Both the position numbers and the translations under genes were made by a program. Below are positions 36,545 through 44,074 of a stretch of 64,000 nt of DNA, piece by piece (the stretch's first letter is position 1; each line of letters starts with the position of its first letter). Origin of the DNA: Cyanobium sp. FGCU6 (lineage in GTDB: Bacteria > Cyanobacteriota > Cyanobacteriia > PCC-6307 > Cyanobiaceae); contig JANWUR010000012.1 in assembly GCA_024958655.1 (NCBI GenBank), positions 53,213-117,212 on the forward strand. Direction: 5' to 3'. The notes under the pieces were generated by a model that worked only from the letters and a program-made list of their open reading frames with translations, was not told where the DNA came from and searched no databases.

Positions 36545-36991
36545 ATGCGCGCCCTCCTGCGACGGATCTCCGCCTGGATGGACGAGTGGATCGGCAGGCG
36601 TCTGCCGGTGGCTCTCACCGCCCTTGCTCTTGTGCTCTCGCTCGGCCTCACTGCCTGCAGCGGCTCAAGCACCGGCCTTACCGGCAACTACGTGGACGAC
36701 ACCGTGAGTGTGGCCCGCTCTCTTCTGGGCACCATCGCCCTGTCCGCGGACGACCCCGGACGGGGGGAGGCCGAGACCCAGGCTCGATCCCTGATCAACG
36801 ATTACACCGCCCGCTATCGCCCCCGCCGGGATGTGAACGGCCTCGGTTCGTTCACCACCATGCAGACCGCCCTCAACTCCCTGGCCGGTCACTACACCAA
36901 TTACCCCAACCGTCCCCTCCCCGATGCCCTGCGCACCCGGCTGGAGAAGGAGCTGCACCGGGCGGAGACCTCGGTGGTGCGGGGTGCCTGA
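36545..36991 (+). CDS. psb27: Photosystem II assembly lipoprotein Psb27
   Basis: Psb27 binds CP43 on the lumenal side during photosystem II assembly and repair. The 148-residue product begins with an amphipathic, arginine-containing N-terminus, then a lipoprotein signal (ALALVLSLGLTAC, lipobox LTAC with the cysteine at residue 38), and the mature four-helix bundle: GNYVDDTVSVARSLLGTI, AQARSLINDYTARYRPRRDVNGLGSFTTMQTALNSLAGHYTNYPNRPLPD. The pattern LxGxYxxDTxxV and SFTTMQTALNSLAGHY is diagnostic. The N-terminus before the signal is longer than usual, so a downstream start is possible. It follows proS closely. Confidence 0.95.
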   Translation: MRALLRRISAWMDEWIGRRLPVALTALALVLSLGLTACSGSSTGLTGNYVDDTVSVARSLLGTIALSADDPGRGEAETQARSLINDYTARYRPRRDVNGLGSFTTMQTALNSLAGHYTNYPNRPLPDALRTRLEKELHRAETSVVRGA

Positions 36992-37077
36992 TGCCAGGGT
37001 TCGTGCGTTTCCTTTGACGGATCGCCCCTCCATCTGACAGGCTCTCGGATTGTGCTCAGAAGCGGCCGCGGGCCGCC

Positions 37078-38397
37078 GTGTCCTTGGCCAACGTTGTCGT
37101 CATCGGTGCACAGTGGGGCGACGAGGGGAAGGGAAAGATCACCGACCTGTTAAGCCGATCCGCCGACGTTGTGGTTCGTTATCAGGGCGGTGTGAATGCC
37201 GGCCACACGATCGTCGTCGATGACCGCGTTCTCAAGCTTCACCTGATTCCCTCCGGCATCCTCTACCCCGACACCACCTGCCTGATCGGCTCGGGCACCG
37301 TGGTCGATCCGAAGGTGATGCTCAAAGAGATCGACACCCTGATTGATTTCGGCATTGATGTCTCCGGCCTGAAGCTTGCTTCCACGGCTCATGTCACGAT
37401 GCCCTACCACCGCCTGCTCGATCTGGCGATGGAGCAGCGCCGGGGTGAGCGACGCATCGGCACCACAGGCCGCGGCATCGGTCCCACCTACGCCGACAAG
37501 TCGGAGCGAAACGGCATCCGCGTGATCGACCTCCTCGATCCAGAGCGGCTGCGCGATCGCCTCCTCGGGCCGCTGGGCGAAAAGAACGACCTGATGCAGA
37601 AGGTCTACGGGCTCGGCCCCCTCGATCCGGAAGAGGTGATCGAGGAGTACGCCTCCTACGGCCGCCGGCTCGCTCCCCACGTGGTGGATTGCACCCGCAC
37701 GATCCACGAGGCGGCCCGGGCCCGCAAGAACATCCTGTTCGAGGGCGCCCAGGGGACCCTGCTGGATCTCGACCATGGCACTTACCCCTACGTCACCTCC
37801 TCCAATCCCGTGAGCGGTGGTGCCTGTATCGGGGCTGGGGTGGGACCCACCCTGATCGACCGGGTGATCGGGGTGGCCAAGGCTTACACCACCCGGGTGG
37901 GCGAAGGGCCCTTCCCCACAGAGCTGGAGGGCAGTCTCAACGATCACCTCTGCGACCGGGGCGGCGAGTTCGGTACCACCACCGGCCGGCGGCGCCGCTG
38001 CGGCTGGTTCGATGGGGTCATCGGCCGCTATGCCGTGGAAGTCAACGGGCTCGACTGCCTGGCGATCACCAAGCTCGACGTGCTCGACGAACTCGATGAG
38101 ATCCAGGTGTGCGTGGCCTACGAGCTCGACGGCCACCGGATCGAGCACTTCCCCAGCAGCGCGGAAGACTTCGCCCGTTGCCAGCCGATCTACGAAACTC
38201 TTGCGGGCTGGCAGTGCTCCACCGCCGATTGCCGCAGCCTCGACGATCTGCCCGCCACCGCCATGGCCTACCTGCGCTTCCTGGCGGAGCTGATGGAGGT
38301 TCCGATCGCCATCGTGTCGCTCGGGGCTCAGCGCGATCAAACGATCGTCGTCGAAGACCCCATCCACGGTCCCAAGCGGGCCCTGCTCAGCGTCTGA
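37078..38397 (+). CDS. purA: Adenylosuccinate synthetase
   Basis: PurA makes adenylosuccinate from IMP, aspartate and GTP in AMP synthesis. The 439-residue product has the P-loop-like [19 protein letters not shown] at the start, [52 protein letters not shown] and the C-terminal [19 protein letters not shown]. Length matches the usual 430-440. The start is a GTG at 37078; no better ATG is available. It is followed after 20 bases by the PfkB kinase gene, suggesting a purine-related pair. Confidence 0.97.
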   Translation: MSLANVVVIGAQWGDEGKGKITDLLSRSADVVVRYQGGVNAGHTIVVDDRVLKLHLIPSGILYPDTTCLIGSGTVVDPKVMLKEIDTLIDFGIDVSGLKLASTAHVTMPYHRLLDLAMEQRRGERRIGTTGRGIGPTYADKSERNGIRVIDLLDPERLRDRLLGPLGEKNDLMQKVYGLGPLDPEEVIEEYASYGRRLAPHVVDCTRTIHEAARARKNILFEGAQGTLLDLDHGTYPYVTSSNPVSGGACIGAGVGPTLIDRVIGVAKAYTTRVGEGPFPTELEGSLNDHLCDRGGEFGTTTGRRRRCGWFDGVIGRYAVEVNGLDCLAITKLDVLDELDEIQVCVAYELDGHRIEHFPSSAEDFARCQPIYETLAGWQCSTADCRSLDDLPATAMAYLRFLAELMEVPIAIVSLGAQRDQTIVVEDPIHGPKRALLSV

Positions 38398-38417
38398 ACG
38401 TGAACGCCCTCTCCCCA

Positions 38418-39419
38418 ATGACCCCCCTCCCCCCGAAGAGCCTCGATGTCGTCGGCATCGGCAATGCCATCGTCGACGTGCTGGTGCAGGCCGACGATGC
38501 CTTCCTTGACGACCACGGCCTCACCAAGGGAACCATGGCCCTGATCGACGAGGCCCAGGCCGAGCGGCTCTACGGCTCGGTGGGCCCGGGCCTCGAGACC
38601 TCCGGTGGATCCGCCGCCAACACCCTGGCGGGCATCGCCCAGCTCGGCGGCAGGGCGGGCTTCATCGGCCGCGTCCGCGACGATCAGCTCGGCGCGATCT
38701 TCAGCCATGACATCCGCTCGGTGGGGGCACGCTTCGACACCCCCGCCGCCACCACCGGCCCCTCCACGGCCCGCTGCCTGATCCTGGTCACCCCGGATGC
38801 CCAGCGCACCATGTGCACCTACCTGGGCGCTTCGGTGCAGCTCGACCCTGACGATCTCGATCTTGACCTCGTCCGTCAGGCCCGGGTGCTCTATCTGGAG
38901 GGTTATCTCTGGGATAGTCCCGAGGCCCAGCGGGCCTTCGTGGCTGCTGCCGAGGCGGCCCGTGAGGCTGGAGGCGAGGTCGCCCTGTCCCTGTCGGACG
39001 CCTTCTGCGTGGATCGCCATCGCGACAGCTTCCGCGAGCTGGTCGACGGCCATGTCGACATCCTGTTCGCCAACGAGATGGAGATCACCTCGCTCTACAA
39101 GGCCGACAGCTTCGAGCAGGCGGCCGCCGAAGTGCGGGGGCGTTGCCGGATCGCCGCCCTCACCCGCAGTGAGCTCGGTTCCCAGGTTCTGGCGGGGGAG
39201 GAGTCCATTCCAATCGAGCCCTTTCTACTGGGGGAGCTGGTGGACACCACCGGTGCCGGTGATCTCTACGCCGCCGGTTTTCTGCATGCCTACACCCGTG
39301 GCGCGAGCCTTGAGCGCTGCGGCCGGCTGGGATCCCTCTGCGCCGGCCAGGTGGTCACCCAGCTCGGTCCCCGTCCCCAGAGCTGCCTGCGGGAGCTGAT
39401 GGAACGGCATCTGGACTAG
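38418..39419 (+). CDS. PfkB family kinase (adenosine kinase-like)
   Basis: The 333-residue product is a ribokinase-fold sugar/nucleoside kinase: substrate-site GNAIVDVLVQADDAFLDDHGL, PfkB motif 1 region TSGGSAANTLAGIAQLGGRAGFIGRVRDD, and motif 2 DTTGAGDLYAAGFLHAY near residue 280, with the catalytic Asp. The N-terminal pattern and lack of a 2-keto-gluconate signature match bacterial adenosine kinase-like members, and the position just after purA supports a purine role, though substrate is inferred. ATG 38418 was chosen over GTG 38400. The 3' end overlaps the convergent cutA by 65 bases. Confidence 0.88.
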   Translation: MTPLPPKSLDVVGIGNAIVDVLVQADDAFLDDHGLTKGTMALIDEAQAERLYGSVGPGLETSGGSAANTLAGIAQLGGRAGFIGRVRDDQLGAIFSHDIRSVGARFDTPAATTGPSTARCLILVTPDAQRTMCTYLGASVQLDPDDLDLDLVRQARVLYLEGYLWDSPEAQRAFVAAAEAAREAGGEVALSLSDAFCVDRHRDSFRELVDGHVDILFANEMEITSLYKADSFEQAAAEVRGRCRIAALTRSELGSQVLAGEESIPIEPFLLGELVDTTGAGDLYAAGFLHAYTRGASLERCGRLGSLCAGQVVTQLGPRPQSCLRELMERHLD

Positions 39420-39750
39420 GCACGGCCACTTCGTCGCCGCACCACTGCCCATAGCTGCCAGCGGCTGAAGCCCGCCAGTGGATCCATTCCGGAATCTCAT
39501 AACTGTGCAGCTCCCGCATGGCTGCCTCCAGGGCGTGCAGGCACTCCGGGGTGGTCTTCAGCAGCAGTTGCACCTCCTCACTGCGCTCGATCCGGCCCTG
39601 CCAGCGATAGAGCGAGCGCACCGGAACCAGGGCCACGCAGGCCACCAGACGCCGCTCCAGCAGGGCGGTCGCCAGGGACTCGGCCCGTGCCTCATCCACT
39701 TCGGTGGTGAGCACGATCTCCAGAGTCTGTTCCGTCCCTGAGCCCCCCAT
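39355..39750 (-). CDS. cutA: Divalent cation tolerance protein CutA
   Basis: CutA1 is a small trimeric ferredoxin-fold protein linked to copper and divalent metal tolerance, with a still debated role. The 131-residue product has VLTTEVDEARAESLATALLERRLVACVALVPVRSLYRWQGRIERSEEVQLLLKTT and HSYEIPEWIHW, the standard CutA1 signature. The last 30 residues (after CGDEV) are a low-complexity tail, encoded where the gene overlaps the PfkB kinase 3' end by 65 bases. cobK ends nine bases upstream on the same strand, so the two are likely co-transcribed. Confidence 0.93.
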   Translation of the reverse strand: MGGSGTEQTLEIVLTTEVDEARAESLATALLERRLVACVALVPVRSLYRWQGRIERSEEVQLLLKTTPECLHALEAAMRELHSYEIPEWIHWRASAAGSYGQWCGDEVAVPSPDAVPSAPAGSSGDGDRAG

Positions 39751-39759
39751 GCGCTCCCT

Positions 39760-40578
39760 TCAGGTGCTGACCGAGCTTCCCACGTGAGCCAGCAGCTCGG
39801 CCAGCGGCAGAATCCTCACCCCCTCCGGTTCCGGGGGCCGCCGCAGCAGGCGAAGTTCGATTCCCTGGTCGCGGCAGATCCGCCGCCAGAGAGCTTCGGT
39901 GTGCCCCCCGGACTGGCGGCAGAGCACGGCATCGATCCGCCAGTGCCTGCAGAGTGCTGCCTCGATCCGGCCCTCGCCGCCCGGGCGCAGGCAGGCCACC
40001 CGCGCGGGAGCCAGACCTGCCGCCATGACGATCCGCAACGCCGTGGCATCCGGCAGGAGCCTGGCGTGGTGAACGGCCCCGGGGCTGTGGCGCACCGCCA
40101 GGGGCAGCTGGCGGGCACCGATCGCCAGCAGCAGCCGCTCGCCCCGGGCCACACAGCCCTCCAGCTGCGGCAGATCGTCGAGCAGCACGGCTCCCGGATG
40201 GGGGTCCAGGGGGCGTCCGAGACGCAGCAGCGGTTGGCCGCGGGCCCCGCAGACCCTGGCCAGGGCGGCGCTGATGGTGGTGGCGAAGGGGTGGCTGGCA
40301 TCCAGCACCCAGGCATAGGGATCCCCGGCGTTCTCCGCTGCCCTCAGTTCCTGTTCCAGGCCCAGCTCCGGCGTGAGGCCTTCGCCTTCGCCGATGGCCC
40401 CGACCGCCAGCTCGAGGCTCGGTTCGGGGGGATAGGCACGGGCCGCCGCCTCTGCCACCACGCTCAAGCGGAGGCGCCAGCCTCTCGCCAGCAGTGCCTT
40501 GGCCAGCACCGGTCCTTCGCCCGTGCCGGCGATCAACCACAGACGGCCGCTCCGGTGGTGTTCGGGGGGGGCTTGCAT
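39760..40578 (-). CDS. cobK: Precorrin-6A reductase
   Basis: CobK/CbiJ reduces the macrocycle of precorrin-6A with NADPH in cobalamin synthesis. The 272-residue product shows the dinucleotide-site start LWLIAGTGEGPVLAKALLARGWRL, the substrate-site WVLDASHPFATTISAALARVC, GERLLLAIGARQLPL, RIVMAAGLAPARVACLRP and a late SGGHTEALWRRICRDQGIELRLLRRP, all fitting the family. It is divergent from ssb across 32 bases and upstream of cutA. Together with cobO it shows that corrinoid genes are scattered in this genome rather than clustered. Confidence 0.9.
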   Translation of the reverse strand: MQAPPEHHRSGRLWLIAGTGEGPVLAKALLARGWRLRLSVVAEAAARAYPPEPSLELAVGAIGEGEGLTPELGLEQELRAAENAGDPYAWVLDASHPFATTISAALARVCGARGQPLLRLGRPLDPHPGAVLLDDLPQLEGCVARGERLLLAIGARQLPLAVRHSPGAVHHARLLPDATALRIVMAAGLAPARVACLRPGGEGRIEAALCRHWRIDAVLCRQSGGHTEALWRRICRDQGIELRLLRRPPEPEGVRILPLAELLAHVGSSVST

Positions 40579-40610
40579 CAGGATGGCCCTGCGAAACCGA
40601 TGGACGGGGC

Positions 40611-41126
40611 GTGAATCACTGTTTGCTCGAGGTGGAGGTGCTGGAGGCTCCCCAGGTGCGCTACACCCAGGACAACCAGACTCCCGTGGCGGAGATGACC
40701 GTGCGCTTCGAGGGGCTGCGGCCGGAGGATCCCCCGGGCCAGCTCAAGGTGGTGGGCTGGGGCAACCTCGCCCAGGATCTGCAGAACCGGGTGCAGGTGG
40801 GCCAGCGGCTGGTGCTCGAAGGTCGGCTGCGCATGAACACCGTCACGCGTCAGCAGGATGGGGTGAAGGAGAAGCGAGCCGAGTTCACTCTGGCCAGGCT
40901 TCACCCGCTGGGGGCGATCGCCAGCGCGGCGCCCGCCAGCGCGCCGCCGCCTGGTCCTGCCACCGGCGCCGCTCCCCGCCGCTCGCCCGCTGCGCCCCCG
41001 GCTCGGACCACGACCCCCACAGGGCCGGTGAACGCGGCTGCTGCCCCGGTTCCCACCACCACCGTCTGGAACAGCGGCCCTCTGGTGGAGCAGGATCTGC
41101 CCGATGACGACGAGATCCCGTTCTGA
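40611..41126 (+). CDS. ssb: Single-stranded DNA-binding protein
   Basis: SSB coats single-stranded DNA in replication and repair. The product (171 residues from a GTG) has an OB-fold (LEVEVLEAPQVRYTQDNQTPVAEMTVRFEG, QLKVVGWGNLAQDLQNRVQVGQRLVLEGRLRMNTV), a Pro/Ala/Thr-rich disordered linker of about 50 residues, and the acidic tip DDDEIPF used to recruit partner proteins. The OB-fold start NHCLLEVEVLEAPQVRY is the divergent cyanobacterial type rather than the E. coli pattern. The track version begins inside cobK. A short gap separates it from a convergent hypothetical gene. Confidence 0.92.
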   Translation: MNHCLLEVEVLEAPQVRYTQDNQTPVAEMTVRFEGLRPEDPPGQLKVVGWGNLAQDLQNRVQVGQRLVLEGRLRMNTVTRQQDGVKEKRAEFTLARLHPLGAIASAAPASAPPPGPATGAAPRRSPAAPPARTTTPTGPVNAAAAPVPTTTVWNSGPLVEQDLPDDDEIPF

Positions 41127-41157
41127 ATCCAAACGTCGGCGCGTCGCCGGTGCCGGT

Positions 41158-41361
41158 TCAGGAGGGTCCGAAACGATCGCCCGCCTGCTCAAGCAGTTGA
41201 CCCAGCTCCCGTTCCAGAGCCGCCAGGTCCAGGCGCCACTCGCTCCAGCGTCCGCTGTCGAGGTGACGCAGGAGCCAGAGCCGATCCTGGCGAAGCTGTT
41301 CAAGAAGTTCCACGGCGCCAAGGGCGGCGGATTTCTCGGCAGGGGAGGGCGTCGGGGTCAT
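41158..41361 (-). CDS. Small conserved-looking hypothetical protein
   Basis: From ATG 41361 the product is 67 residues: a short Pro/Thr-rich start (MTPTPSPAEKSAALGAVELL) followed by an almost continuous amphipathic helix region with regular Leu and Glu/Arg/Asp spacing (EQLRQDRLWLLRHLDSGRWSEWRLDLAALERELGQLLEQ). It resembles a short helical hairpin and has no signal peptide or membrane segment. I recognise no family. The 109-residue track version includes upstream sequence opposite the DUF2854 gene start. It is convergent with ssb and divergent from the DUF2854 gene. Confidence 0.6.
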   Translation of the reverse strand: MTPTPSPAEKSAALGAVELLEQLRQDRLWLLRHLDSGRWSEWRLDLAALERELGQLLEQAGDRFGPS

Positions 41362-41416
41362 CGGCGCGTTCGGCACGTAGCTTCCATCCTGCCCGGCGCT
41401 GCAGGAGGATGGGGAG

Positions 41417-41995
41417 ATGCAATCTCCCCGTTCCTCCGCCCTGCTGTCGCCGGGCAGCCTGGTGACCCTGGCGGGCGCGGCTCTCACCGTGGTGGGATCC
41501 GTGGCCTACCTCGGCGACAACGCCAACCTCAGCCTGCCCACGATCTTCTACGGGATTCCGATCCTGCTGGGCGGTCTGGCGCTTAAATCGTCTGAGCTGC
41601 CCCCCGCGCGGTGCCTCACACCGCCGGGTGCCCTGCGCGCGCTCCGGGAGCGACCCGAGAGCGAAAGCCTGCGCAAGCTTCTGGCTGATGTGAGCCGCTG
41701 GCGCTATGGCCAGAAGGCCCACCTGGAGAGTTCGCTCGAAGCGCTCAAGCTCTGGGACGAGGACGATCCCCCCCAGCTCATGGAGGTCGAGGAATTCGAA
41801 CACCAGAGCCGCTACGGGTTGCGACTCAGCTTCGATCTTCATGGTGTGTCGGCGGAACGCTGGCAGGAGCGGCGTGAGCGCCTGGGGCGCTTCTTCGGCC
41901 CCGGCCTGGAGGCTCTGCTTGAGCAACCCGCCCCCGGCCGCCTCTGCCTCGTCCTGCAGCCCCTGGCCGCCGATCCCACTCCCGTCGCCCCATGA
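41417..41995 (+). CDS. DUF2854 domain membrane protein
   Basis: The 192-residue product has two N-terminal transmembrane helices (about residues 12-32, [20 protein letters not shown], and 38-58, [24 protein letters not shown]) and a soluble C-terminal domain ([37 protein letters not shown]). This matches DUF2854, found in cyanobacteria and plant plastids and of unsettled function. Its stop overlaps the argB ATG (ATGA), so the two are translationally coupled. Functional link to arginine synthesis is not implied by that alone. Confidence 0.85.
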   Translation: MQSPRSSALLSPGSLVTLAGAALTVVGSVAYLGDNANLSLPTIFYGIPILLGGLALKSSELPPARCLTPPGALRALRERPESESLRKLLADVSRWRYGQKAHLESSLEALKLWDEDDPPQLMEVEEFEHQSRYGLRLSFDLHGVSAERWQERRERLGRFFGPGLEALLEQPAPGRLCLVLQPLAADPTPVAP

Positions 41996-42888
41996 CCACC
42001 GACCTGCTCGTCAGCCAGGCCGACAGCCTCAGGGTCTCGGTTCTCAGCGAGGCTCTGCCCTACATCCAGCGCTTCACCGGCCGGCGCGTGGTGGTCAAGT
42101 ACGGCGGGGCGGCGATGGTGCGGGAAGACCTGCGCGATGCCGTCTTCCGCGACCTCGCCCTGCTGGCCTGCGTGGGCGTGCAACCGGTGGTGGTGCACGG
42201 CGGCGGCCCCGAGATCAACCAGTGGCTCTCCCGCCTGGCGATCGAACCACAGTTCAGCGGCGGACTCAGGGTCACCGACCAGCTCACCATGGACGTGGTG
42301 GAGATGGTGCTGGTGGGACGGGTCAACAAGCAGATCGTCAACGGTCTCAATCGGGTCGGCGGCAAGGCCGTGGGGCTCTGCGGCAGTGACGGCGGCCTGG
42401 TCCAGGCCCGCCTGTGGGGTGACGGCTCCCACGGATTGGTGGGGGACGTGGCGGCGGTGGAGCCCGATGTGCTCGGCCCTCTGCTCGAAGCCGGCTACAT
42501 CCCGGTGATCTCCAGCGTGGCCCCCGATGCCGAGGGCCAGGCCCACAACATCAATGCCGACACCGTGGCCGGCGAACTGGCGGCGTCGCTGCAGGCGGAA
42601 AAGCTGATCCTGCTCACCGACACCCCCGGGATCCTGCGCAACCGCCAGGATCCGGGCTCCCTGATCCGTCAGCTCACCCTCGCCGAAGCCCGGGGGCTGA
42701 TCGCCGACGGCGTGGTGGAGGGGGGTATGACCCCCAAGACCGAATGCTGCATCCGCGCCCTGGCCCAGGGTGTGGCGGCGGCTCACATCGTCGATGGGCG
42801 GGTGCCCCACTCGCTGCTGCTCGAGGTGTTCACCGATGCCGGCATCGGCACGATGGTGGTCGGCAGCCCGGCCCGACTGGCGGGCTGA
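41992..42888 (+). CDS. argB: Acetylglutamate kinase
   Basis: ArgB phosphorylates N-acetylglutamate in arginine synthesis and, in cyanobacteria, is the target of the nitrogen sensor PII. The 298-residue product has [82 protein letters not shown] and the family end [22 protein letters not shown]. Length is standard. The N-terminal helix residues needed for the hexameric, arginine-sensitive form (about 1-25) are present. It overlaps the DUF2854 gene by four bases and is followed eight bases on by the DUF3153 gene. Confidence 0.97.
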   Translation: MTTDLLVSQADSLRVSVLSEALPYIQRFTGRRVVVKYGGAAMVREDLRDAVFRDLALLACVGVQPVVVHGGGPEINQWLSRLAIEPQFSGGLRVTDQLTMDVVEMVLVGRVNKQIVNGLNRVGGKAVGLCGSDGGLVQARLWGDGSHGLVGDVAAVEPDVLGPLLEAGYIPVISSVAPDAEGQAHNINADTVAGELAASLQAEKLILLTDTPGILRNRQDPGSLIRQLTLAEARGLIADGVVEGGMTPKTECCIRALAQGVAAAHIVDGRVPHSLLLEVFTDAGIGTMVVGSPARLAG

Positions 42889-42895
42889 GGCTCCG

Positions 42896-44041
42896 ATGGG
42901 CGAGCCGCCTGCCGTGGACGATCCCCTGGCGGCCGCCCGCCGGGCCCTGGAGCGGGGCGAGTACGGCCGGGTGCTCACCCTGCTGGAGCCGATCGCCGCC
43001 CAGCACGGCCCTGCCACCTCCCTGGGGGCGGGGGTGCGGCTGCTGATGGCGACGGCCCTGATGGGCCAGGGGGAGGGGGAGCGGGCCGCCGCCTGCTGCC
43101 GGGCGCTCCAGGGCAGCCCCGATGCTGCACTGCGGGCCCGTGCGCGGGAGCTTCTGGAGGTCCTGGAGGCCCCGGTGCTCCGCCGGCCCAGGGCCTGGTC
43201 CCTCACCCTTCCTGAGCTGGGGAACGACGGGGGGTTCGAGACCGTCGGCCGGGCTGGCAGCCGCCGGCGCCGCTCTGTGCCGCCGCCCGCCCCACCGCCG
43301 GCGCCGGTGGGCGCTACCCGCCCCCCCTGGGGCTTCGCCGGCCTGGCGGTACTTCTGCTGCTCCTGGTGCTGTTGGCCTCCCTGCTGGGCGGCTGCATGG
43401 AGGTCCGCACCGATCTGCACTTCGAGGGGCCCGGTCGTCTGCAGGTCAGCCATGTTCTCGGGAGCGCCAGCGGTCGCCCCACGCCCTGGCAGCAGCGTCT
43501 GGTCGAGGCTCTGGCCGCCCACGGCTTCCGGTTGGCCGAGCCTGGCAGTCGCGGGCAGCCGTCCGCGCTGGAACTGAGCACAGCCGTGCTGCCGGCCGAC
43601 GAGGCCGTGGCGGCTCTCACGGCAAGCCTGGAGGCGGCGGCCGGAATCGCCGGACTCGATCTTCCCTCGCCGAACATCGGCCTCCATGAGCGCAACTGGC
43701 TGGTGGGCGTGCGTCAGACCCTGAACATCGAGCTCGACCTGGAGGAGGCTCCAGTCCTGCCTGGCTTGCAGCTGAGCTGGCGACTGCTGCCCCTGACGCC
43801 CTCCGCCGTTCGCCGGGCCGATCCCCTCCCGGTGTCGGCCGAAGCGCGGCTCGGCAGGGCGGAGCCGGCCGTGCTCTGGCCGCTGTCCCCCGGACGCCGC
43901 AACCGGCTCGAACTGAGCGTCTGGCGGTGGAGCCCGCTGGGGCTGGGGGGTCTCACCATCGCCGGGGGCCTGACTGTGGTGCTGATCCTGCAGCGCCTGC
44001 GGCTGCGGCTTGGGTTCGGACCGCCTGAACTGCCGGCCTGA
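42896..44041 (+). CDS. DUF3153 domain protein with TPR-like N-terminus
   Basis: The 381-residue product appears to join two parts. Residues about 1-90 look like tetratricopeptide-type helices (DPLAAARRALERGEYGRVLTLLEPIAAQHG and VRLLMATALMGQGEGERAAACCRALQ). A basic/proline-rich linker leads to a transmembrane or signal-like helix (LAVLLLLLVLLASLLGGC, a possible lipobox) and a DUF3153-like domain beginning MEVRTDLHFEGPGRLQVSHVLG and ending with a second membrane helix LGGLTIAGGLTVVLILQ. DUF3153 is a cyanobacterial envelope family of unknown role. ATG 42896 was chosen; the track version starts inside argB. It ends 33 bases before the convergent priA gene. Confidence 0.8.
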   Translation: MGEPPAVDDPLAAARRALERGEYGRVLTLLEPIAAQHGPATSLGAGVRLLMATALMGQGEGERAAACCRALQGSPDAALRARARELLEVLEAPVLRRPRAWSLTLPELGNDGGFETVGRAGSRRRRSVPPPAPPPAPVGATRPPWGFAGLAVLLLLLVLLASLLGGCMEVRTDLHFEGPGRLQVSHVLGSASGRPTPWQQRLVEALAAHGFRLAEPGSRGQPSALELSTAVLPADEAVAALTASLEAAAGIAGLDLPSPNIGLHERNWLVGVRQTLNIELDLEEAPVLPGLQLSWRLLPLTPSAVRRADPLPVSAEARLGRAEPAVLWPLSPGRRNRLELSVWRWSPLGLGGLTIAGGLTVVLILQRLRLRLGFGPPELPA

Positions 44042-44074
44042 GGACCTTCCGCCTACCCAAGAGCCCATGGTGGC

